Source: Triplophysa rosa (lineage: Eukaryota > Chordata > Actinopteri > Cypriniformes > Nemacheilidae). From it: 64,000 nt of DNA. The translations under genes and the position numbers were made by a program. Below the pieces are notes generated by a model. The model worked only from the letters and a program-made list of their open reading frames with translations, ran no database searches and had not been told where the DNA came from. Where the stretch lies: NCBI RefSeq assembly GCF_024868665.1, contig NW_026634411.1, positions 25,250 through 89,249 on the forward strand, given 5' to 3'. Shown piece by piece: positions 48,701 to 64,000 of the stretch (positions are counted from its first letter, which is position 1; each line of letters opens with the position of its first letter).

Positions 48701-51063
48701 TCTCAAGTCAAACCCCATCTGTCGGTTCGACACAACGTAGAGAGACCGACAGAAAGGGAACACTTATACACAACACAACCTCTACCGATGATCACAGTCT
48801 CTGCTGAATCCTGCCAGCGCCTGCCCAGAGCCGCACAACCTCCATCACTGACAACAACACAACACTTATACACAACACAACACACAACCTCCATCCCTGA
48901 CCAGGGGCGGACTTACCATTAGGCAAAGGTAGGCAATCGCCTGGGGCCCCGAGCTACCAAGGGGCCCCCAAAAGGAAGGGGTGGACTTACCCAATAAGCC
49001 ATGTCAGCAGCCACATAAAGCCCCAAGTAATCATCAAAATAGTCGGGAAATCCCTGTTAACGTTTTACGTTATTACATCTGTGCGAAGGCACTCCCCCCA
49101 TTATAGATTAGAGTGGACCATTCCATTAGCACCGTATATGCGCGAGACGAGTTCGACACCAGCTGGAGAAAGTTAACGCAGCGGCGGAATTAGTAGAACT
49201 GCTCACAGCGAGAGTGTCATTGTGTGGTACATTACCTGCAAAATGAAGTAAAAGTCGCAGGGAAATAAAACAACAAAGAACGCAGCTACACCAGCGGAGA
49301 GGAAAAAAGACGATTTACAAAAGATTGTTGCCAAAGTCTCTGCTTTTTCCCCACACAAACTCCACCGCTGCTCCTACAGCAGTAGCGCATCTCTCTCCCG
49401 CCAGACACAGCACTCTCCCAGCCACGAGCGATGATAATGTGCCGGTGAGTATTTCTCCATGAACACCGACAACACAGTTATAATGACTGATGACCAAAAC
49501 ATCTGTCAAACAAAGAGGGAGAGGGCCAGTTCAAAGGTAGAAAGGTTGTTTGACTCCGCTGCACAGGCCGATGGGCACATAAAGACGTAATATAACAACG
49601 TCAGTACAGTACTAATGATTCGTACTGTACGCACTAGTACAGAAATTTGGTCACATTTAAATGCAAGAAAGGTCGTTAACCACAAAAAACACGGAGAGAG
49701 GGCACACTTTATATATAGTAATCCCAGATCAGGGTTTTTCCTGCATAAAGAAATTGGAGGCAGCCGCCTCAATCAAATTTCGTGCCGCCTTAGACTCTCG
49801 TCAAAAATATGTCGAGTGTCTTGACAAAAAACACTGCGTGCATTATTAAACAGATTGTCATTTGTAACTGCAGTTACGCCACAATGGAGGCGCTGTTTGG
49901 TTACCAGCAGTGAGACGCTGAAGAGTTCAGTAAAAGAGCTTTATTAGGAGCTGTATTAGCTGTGTTTCACGGCTATTCAGGAGTTTTACATTCAATTTAC
50001 ATTTTCTTGCATTTTTAGAAAAGATTTCCTAAATTAACTTGCTGTACATCATTATAATGTTTTTAGCTGTGAAGTTGGCTCGTTGAATCAGCGTTATTCT
50101 GTACACAGCGAGTTCGCCAGTATGAACGCACATTGCGATCAGAACGACTCGCACACCAATGACTCATTTGAACCGATTCATTTACACAGAATGTAAGAGA
50201 TCAGTGAATCGTTCAAAGCTCAGTGAACTACAAGAGAACGTAGGGTGTGAATGAGCTTTGCTCATTTAGTTAGACTGGTTACTTATGGGCTAAAAAGTCT
50301 TATAAAAAAGGCTTATATTAAAATGTTCAACTTTTCTGTTTGATTGAATAAATTTAATGCTTTATATAACTTATTAGTTTTCATTTCATCAAATTTTTTT
50401 AGAACTTTAATATAAGTGTTTTGTTAAGACACTTATCCCATGTTTTTCATTTGGGAATCCATTATTATATATATTTTTAATTAGTCAGTATCTGTGTTTA
50501 TTAAGCTTAGTTTCGCCCTGTCACTTTGACTGGGGGGGGGAATTTGTGTGCTTTGAGGAGGAAGAAAAATAAGGGTTGCAGTAAAGTAAAATGGTGCATA
50601 GTTGGGGCCCCCAAACATGGATTTGCCTAGGGCCCCCAAATCACTAAATCCGCCCCTGCCCCTGACAACAACACAACAATTATACACAACACAACACACA
50701 ACCTCCATCCCTGACATCACATCATACATAACAGAATCAGACGCAATGACATGCAGAAGTAATCTCACAATAACACTGGAAAACATTTACGCAAGATTTA
50801 TCACTTTGTTTATATGCGGCCACACACACACTCAATAAAATGACCGTAATTTGCAAGTTATTCAAACCTCTGTCAGATATTTATTTGACTAAATAAATAA
50901 AAACATCATGAAACTAAATAATAATACTCTTGAGTTTCTCTACGTGTATCTCGTGTTTGTCTCACCTGTCATCTGTCGCGACGCTCCGCGCAGAAATCCT
51001 CCGCGCACTTCTGCTGGACGCGGGAATGATGCGGGAACTGAAAGCGTTTAACACGCGCGACAT
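21487..51063 (-). CDS. dmgdh: Dimethylglycine dehydrogenase, mitochondrial (16 exons; several duplicated in the assembly)
   Basis: Mitochondrial-matrix flavoenzyme oxidising dimethylglycine to sarcosine. Non-redundant exon path: 50966-51063, 44226-44397, 44036-44134, 43793-43957, 43510-43714, 38926-39174, 38615-38813, 38364-38533, 37767-37920, 37176-37341, 36966-37096, 36266-36483, 36009-36166, 35324-35383, 22067-22201, 21487-21705. This sums to 2598 nt (865 aa; human is about 866) and every phase joins. Exon 1 encodes an Arg/Ser-rich targeting peptide. Exon 2 carries the FAD-binding IIGGGCVG motif (about 52-59) and TWHA, whose histidine (about 89) corresponds to the covalent flavin site. The C-terminal half is the GcvT-like folate domain ([18 protein letters not shown]). 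Intron 4 has a GC donor. Exons 2-14 are also present at 23405-33302, and exons 9-16 again at 11655-16169. Confidence 0.93.
22484..23031. mobile_element. TTAA-flanked MITE in dmgdh intron 14
   Basis: Same insertion as 12652-13199, with TTAA on both sides. Confidence 0.75.
23960..24126. other. Error-like bridge between two copies of dmgdh exon 14
   Basis: Between the first TG array and the repeated exon-14 segment, the sequence resembles the GTCCCC element with many small deletions (for example at 24010-24055). The following ~700 bp then repeats 23325-23955. This suggests uncorrected long-read sequence joining a collapsed or repeated segment. Confidence 0.55.
25454..25646. mobile_element. Palindromic hAT-like MITE in dmgdh intron 11
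   Basis: Same insertion as 14877-15069. Confidence 0.7.
26787..27059 (+). mobile_element. GTCCCC-type MITE in dmgdh intron 8
   Basis: Full-length copy between CA repeats, matching the insertion at 37988-38262. Confidence 0.75.
28387..30250. mobile_element. hAT-like element in dmgdh intron 5, first-contig copy
   Basis: Same insertion as 39573-41438. The left target octamer ATTATAAT (28379-28386) is intact; the right one has lost a base. The 3' part (29930-30250) differs strongly from the second copy, with many indels. Confidence 0.7.
30257..30392 (+). mobile_element. LINE-type 3' tail, first-contig copy
   Basis: AAGCTGCTTTGGAACAATGC followed by an AAAGCGCTATA-type tail and GAATT repeats. 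Counterpart 41447-41588. Confidence 0.5.
30513..31055 (+). mobile_element. GTCCCC-type MITE interrupted by a SINE
   Basis: Left part 30513-30733; the right end (TCCACCGGGATTATAACATG) reappears at 31028-31050 after the SINE. The sequence carries many single-base deletions compared with other copies. Confidence 0.55.
30752..31005 (+). mobile_element. tRNA-derived SINE, first-contig copy
   Basis: The head has an A-box-like TGGCTAATGGTTAGAGAG and B box GGTTCGATTCC. The tail is a LINE-like CTTGTACATGTGCATG. Preceded by an A run. Confidence 0.7.
31298..31551 (+). mobile_element. GTCCCC-type MITE, first contig
   Basis: Between CA repeats 31262-31292 and 31556-31643; internal deletion near the right end. 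Counterpart 42475-42671. Confidence 0.65.
31680..32376. other. dmgdh intron 5, no further gene (first contig)
   Basis: Unique-looking intron sequence between the CA tract and exon 5, identical to about 42775-43471. Short CA and GAT repeats only. Confidence 0.5.
33347..33425 (-). repeat. Exon-2-derived tandem repeat unit, first contig
   Basis: A near copy of the first ~65 bp of dmgdh exon 2, with its acceptor, lies directly upstream of the real exon. See the fuller array at 44400-44515, 48760-48901 and 50659-50720. Confidence 0.75.
33426..34328 (-). mobile_element. DIRS-like element, 3' part only (contig end)
   Basis: Identical to 44516-45412 apart from rare changes. The contig ends inside the element at the N (34329). 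Confidence 0.85.
34329..34329. other. Single N: contig junction
   Basis: The only ambiguous base noticed. Left of it is the DIRS element of dmgdh intron 1; right of it the sequence restarts in dmgdh intron 14, equal to 22417. Confidence 0.9.
34397..34944. mobile_element. TTAA-flanked MITE in dmgdh intron 14, second-contig copy
   Basis: Same insertion as 22484-23031, with a few substitutions (for example near 34732 and 34764), consistent with an allele. Confidence 0.75.
36628..36820. mobile_element. Palindromic hAT-like MITE in dmgdh intron 11, second-contig copy
   Basis: Same insertion as 14877-15069. Confidence 0.7.
37988..38262 (+). mobile_element. GTCCCC-type MITE in dmgdh intron 8, second-contig copy
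   Basis: Same insertion as 26787-27059, with CA length and point differences. Confidence 0.75.
39573..41438. mobile_element. hAT-like element in dmgdh intron 5
   Basis: Ends CAGGGGTGCACATAAGT and the complement of CAGGGATGCACATAAGTGGT are inverted. A perfect 8-bp target duplication ATTATAAT lies at 39565-39572 and 41439-41446, diagnostic of hAT. It is host to the nested element at 40060-41117. No intact transposase. Confidence 0.8.
40060..41117. mobile_element. Nested DNA element with TAGTGGTGGGCG ends
   Basis: Inverted ends TAGTGGTGGGCG / CGCCCACCACTA sit inside the hAT element, flanked by a 6-bp direct repeat TCACAG (40054-40059 and 41118-41123). Subterminal ATCGATAC motifs occur at both ends. 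Counterpart 28874-29924 in the first contig. Confidence 0.65.
41447..41588 (+). mobile_element. LINE-type 3' tail
   Basis: AAAGCTGCTTTGGAACAATG, AAAAGCGCTATATAAATAAA and GAATT repeats form a common teleost LINE tail. Confidence 0.5.
41682..41870 (+). mobile_element. GTCCCC-type MITE, 3'-truncated
   Basis: Left two thirds of the element, then disordered sequence before the SINE. Counterpart of 30513-30733. Confidence 0.6.
41903..42160 (+). mobile_element. tRNA-derived SINE
   Basis: Box A region GTGGCCTAATGGTTAGAGAG and box B GGTTCGATTCCC give a polymerase III promoter. The body follows, then tail TGTGCAATGACAATAAATTG. Counterpart at 30752-31005. Confidence 0.75.
42400..42735. mobile_element. 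GTCCCC-type MITE (42475-42671) inside long CA tracts
   Basis: CA tracts at 42400-42471 and 42672-42735 bracket a copy that lacks most of its right half. Confidence 0.65.
44400..44515 (-). repeat. Exon-2-derived tandem repeat unit
   Basis: On the minus strand the unit contains acceptor TTGTTGTCAG, then TGATGGAGGTTGTGCGGCTC and the start of the FAD-motif exon, then a degenerate spacer. It duplicates the 5' part of dmgdh exon 2. Further copies lie beyond the DIRS element. Confidence 0.8.
45505..46632 (-). CDS. DIRS reverse transcriptase fused to the tyrosine recombinase C-terminus
   Basis: 375 codons open. RT motifs: [46 protein letters not shown]. The catalytic YxDD position reads YLND (in YLNDWF), so the first aspartate is replaced by asparagine. 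After [10 protein letters not shown] the RNase H and most of the recombinase are missing. The frame resumes at [13 protein letters not shown] and [17 protein letters not shown], the HxxR and tyrosine end of the recombinase. Not functional alone. Confidence 0.82.
   Translation of the reverse strand: MLPCFRPRSPPFWQRKRSSPSLQPRCSVGFTARTSSSPRKSGGDPILDLRTLNRHLHKLPFRMLTQKRILTSIRCQDWFMAIDLKDAYFHVSILPRHRPFLRFAFEGQAYQYRVLPFGLSLSPRVFTKVVEAALTPLREKGVRVLHYLNDWFILAHLRDLLCTHRDLVLRHLDHLGLQVNQEKSKLSPMQSICFLGMELDSVSMSARLTTERAQSVLNCLNLFKQPAVPLKLFQRLLGHMASSAGVVPLGLMHMRLLQQKGRAVSKQRLVHWIMDAVTTAYCSQDHPCPLAVRAHSTRSVASSWALAQGASLADICRAAGWAMPNTFARFYSLRVELVSARVLHGTNRQDRQLVGEASLIGGSVCYFRLPSSPTG
46502..48265 (-). CDS. 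DIRS gag-like ORF running into RT
   Basis: 587 codons. Residues about 240-400 carry the DIRS/Ngaro gag-type segment ([41 protein letters not shown]). This is followed by a Pro/Ser-rich linker and the start of RT ([14 protein letters not shown]). The frame ends at a stop right after VGG, where a C run (46505-46510) makes the downstream RT continue in another frame. Likely a one-base indel or sequencing error. Confidence 0.8.
   Translation of the reverse strand: MAIQTLRSRVAVFFIDPASTSSASRSVTSVATARQSTMASSEGDMGITMSVNLSATGSQTVCALSHPSDRSPVGGPTQSCSSATYVETVRDDEMSLAASEGDLLASDPDDSSELPPSGGRAQEEADVKMSAMLARAAASIGLQCTAPPLPQRSLLDTWYLGSECDSKSHPAPVPYFPEVHEELSTTWNAPFSARSRQTSSAALTSLDGGAARGYVDVSQVKRAIAVHLCPQTAATWRGRPRLPSKTCNFSASLVSKAYTAAGQAASSLHAMAILQVHQAKTLKELHEGKTDPALMQELRTVTDLTLRATKVTARALGREMSTLVVQERHLWLNLAQMRDAKKDRFLDAPISQGGLFGDTVEDFSQQFSTVKKQTEAIKHILPRCDSATFRLSRSRAASAPQQPRSSSTPAPAPPLRRPPGRRRRGGDHRPVSSCRGSRSGPDGRTPGKIPSGPTPAIPSLVGSTGTVPAPSQHLLGPSGGVDDPGGSMKQIEPLVPLSRSLGAWLELPKPSRWLGNTIRLGYAIHFARRPPKFWGILSTSGRGKDAPVLQAEVTTLLAKEAIEPVPPAEMFSGFYSPYFIVPKKVGG
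48762..48901 (-). repeat. Exon-2-derived tandem repeat units beyond the DIRS insertion
   Basis: A third copy (about 48776-48855) and a partial fourth, split from the others by the DIRS element and cut again by the hAT element at 48902. Its remainder continues at 50659-50720. Confidence 0.75.
48902..50658. mobile_element. hAT-like element in dmgdh intron 1
   Basis: Inverted ends CAGGGGCGGACTTACC / complement of CAGGGGCGGATTTAG. Target octamers TCCCTGAC (48894-48901) and CCCCTGAC (50659-50666) differ at one base. No transposase motif recognised in 1757 bp. Confidence 0.75.
50966..51063 (-). CDS. dmgdh: dmgdh exon 1, mitochondrial targeting peptide
   Basis: Starts [19 protein letters not shown] and continues Arg/Ser-rich with no acidic residue until the end of the exon, as for a matrix presequence. 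Donor CAG|GTGAG; it joins exon 2 in phase (AG+T). Only one copy in the window. Confidence 0.85.
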
Positions 51064-51502
51064 TCTGCGTTCAAATGAACTTTCTTTACTTCAGTGTGAC
51101 TTCAGTGCTAAAGAAAACACGCGTGGACCCGCCTATCAGCGCCACGCGTCACACACAACGACGACACTTCACGCGTTTTGACGCGCTGCTCGCAACTGTG
51201 TGACAATCAGAACATATGCGTTGTAGTGTTGTTGACGCACCGCTCGCGTCTTAAAGAACTGTGATCGCAGCACATTCCTGACCCACATTCATTCATGCTC
51301 AAGTGTCCAGTGGCAGTTCACACATGTAATATCGGACACACACATGTAGTGACGAACAAACGTCCAGCTGCACAAACACACAGAGAGACGCACACTAGTG
51401 AGTTCATAAACACATTAGGATGTCAGTAAATATGCATTCAATTACTCTTACGGTCAAATAACGCAAACTCAAATAAAATATATTTTAACGTCATTAGATG
51501 GA

Positions 51503-51543
<41 letters not shown>

Positions 51544-51750
51544 CGTGGACTGTCCCCACGGGGATAGTCAACCAAAGCCTGTGCGTGTGTGTGCGTGTGC
51601 GTGTGGACTTGTGGTCAGTATGAATGTGATGACCTGCAGTAGCGTCTCTTTCATCAACAGTCTGACAGAATCAACGATATGCTCCACAAACCAAGATTGC
51701 GACAACCCTGAACCATGCGCGCGCGTGTGTGTGTGGACTTGGTTTTTATA

Positions 51751-52013
51751 TGTTAGTGGGGACCTAAACCTGAATGCACACCAACTCATGGGGACTCGTG
51801 TCACTGTTGGGACCAAAATTGAGGTCCTCATGGGCACAAAAGCTTATAAATTGTACAGAACGATAATTTTTTAAAATCTAAAAATGCAAAAAGTGTTCTA
51901 TGATCTGTAGGTTTAGGGATAGGGTTAGGGATAGGGGATAGAATATACAGTTTGTACAGTATAAAAAACATTACGCCTATGGACTGTCCCCACGGAGATA
52001 ATAAACCAGACAT
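51751..52013 (-). mobile_element. GTCCCC-type MITE in the dmgdh/bhmt promoter region
   Basis: Near full-length inverted copy; a separate end fragment (GGACTGTCCCCACGGGGATA) lies at 51546-51582. Confidence 0.7.
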
Positions 52014-52194
52014 GTGTGTGCGTGACTCAAATGTGTCAATTCAGCACAAAGACATTATCAAAGCTAATGTAACACAAACCAATGATAATCAGACCCACAT
52101 CAGACTCCACATAAACTACACAAACACTCAATATGACTAATGAAGCAGTGTCCTTAAAAATATTTAATTTAATATTCAAATGTAATGATTTACA

Positions 52195-52244
<50 letters not shown>

Positions 52245-52389
52245 ATTCTGATCATATCGTTTCAGTAGAGTGTTTTATCTGTGGAATGTGATGCATCAGC
52301 TGGATAATATTGATATTCTAAGAGTTCAGATCATCTGAAAGATTTCTTTATCTGTGGAACTAGTTGAGTAAAAGGGGCCGAACACACAC

Positions 52390-52413
52390 ATGCGCGCGCG
52401 CGCGCGCGCACAC
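52390..52413. repeat. Alternating CG/CA tract next to the bhmt TATA box
   Basis: A run of about nine CG dinucleotides flanked by CA repeats sits 15-40 bp upstream of the TATA box. Alternating purine-pyrimidine of this kind can adopt Z-DNA; a regulatory role is inference. Confidence 0.6.
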
Positions 52414-52427
52414 CCCTCCTGTTCTGC

Positions 52428-52435
52428 TTTATAAG
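52428..52435 (+). promoter_or_regulatory. bhmt: TATA box of bhmt
   Basis: TTTATAAG lies about 90 bp upstream of the bhmt start codon. An initiator about 25-30 bp downstream would give a 5' UTR near 60 nt. The start itself is not visible from sequence. Confidence 0.6.
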
Positions 52436-52521
52436 AGCTCGTCTCGTCTCAAGTGCATCTCACTCCAGTCTCACAGAGCTCTCCCGAAGGTCTCTGACTC
52501 ACAGCAGTGATAGATATCATC

Positions 52522-63836
<11,315 letters not shown>

Positions 63837-63917
63837 GAGGGTCAGAGGTCGGCCTGTCACCCGAGCATTCCACATGTTCACGTCACTCCAGTTTTCCACT
63901 CAAGTCTTTCTCGTGCT

Positions 63918-63923
63918 CAATAA
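63918..63923 (+). terminator. bhmt: Polyadenylation signal of bhmt
   Basis: AATAAA occurs 82 bp after the stop codon and is followed by a GT/T-rich stretch (TGTGTTGTCTTTT), the usual downstream element. Confidence 0.75.
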
Positions 63924-64000
63924 AATGTGATCTTAATCTCAATGTCACTTGTGTTGTCTTTTAATGGATATACCTAACAGCCTGAGATTTTAATAAGCGA

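Larger units (their letters stand above)
44516..48761 (-). mobile_element. DIRS-type tyrosine-recombinase retrotransposon, internally deleted
   Basis: A 4.2 kb element in dmgdh intron 1. Inverted terminal regions (44572-44735 against about 48585-48740) share ATAGGTTCTCAAGTCAAACC. The internal complementary region 44790-44896 pairs with both extreme ends, a DIRS hallmark. It encodes a gag-like ORF and an RT/recombinase ORF on the minus strand. No target duplication is seen, as expected for DIRS. Shorter than the usual ~6 kb because sequence between RT and recombinase is missing. Confidence 0.88.
51064..52521. promoter_or_regulatory. Shared divergent intergenic region dmgdh/bhmt
   Basis: 1458 bp separate the two start codons. 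It holds a TG repeat (51503-51540), a fragment and a full copy of the GTCCCC element, a CGCA/CA repeat (52193-52238), the CG tract and the bhmt TATA box. The first ~250 bp upstream of dmgdh are relatively CpG-rich and TATA-less. Co-regulation is inference. Confidence 0.5.

Overview
The window is nuclear DNA of a teleost fish, most likely a cyprinid. It has vertebrate multi-exon genes with GT-AG introns, very abundant CA/TG and CT microsatellites, and many fish-type mobile elements: L2-like LINEs, tRNA-derived SINEs, hAT and TTAA-type MITEs, and a DIRS tyrosine-recombinase retrotransposon. Species assignment is inference. The gene order ARSB - DMGDH (both minus) - BHMT (plus) matches the human 5q14 neighbourhood.

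Layout. 1-8.8 kb is repeat-rich DNA with no gene I recognise: a solo LTR inside a hAT-like element, two L2-like LINE fragments, and GTCCCC-type MITEs. 8.8-16.2 kb is a partial duplicate carrying ARSB exons 1-4 and DMGDH exons 9-16. 17.3-20.3 kb holds the complete ARSB gene (8 exons, 514 codons). DMGDH runs on the minus strand from 51.06 kb down to 21.49 kb; its 16 exons sum to 865 codons plus stop. BHMT is complete on the plus strand from 52.5 to 63.8 kb (8 exons, 400 codons). The coordinates of all three models join in phase at every junction.

A single N at 34329 marks a contig join. The ~11.9 kb before it (22417-34328) is repeated almost exactly after it (34330 to ~45412), so DMGDH exons 2-14 appear at least twice. 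This looks like an unmerged contig overlap rather than biology. A further copy of exon 14 at 23.4/24.15 kb is bridged by error-like sequence. The 8.8-16.2 kb copy could be either artefact or a recent segmental duplication.

Function. BHMT (cytosol) uses betaine to methylate homocysteine and releases dimethylglycine. DMGDH (mitochondrial matrix) oxidises dimethylglycine to sarcosine. The two genes of this consecutive pathway are divergent, with 1.46 kb between their start codons. ARSB is an unrelated lysosomal sulfatase; a CLEAR-like E-box lies upstream of it.

I found no convincing new biological system. The most useful observations are the assembly duplications, a GC-AG intron in DMGDH, an exon-derived tandem array split by a DIRS and a hAT insertion, a ~0.95 kb CT tract abutting a BHMT splice acceptor, and a CA-embedded MITE family.
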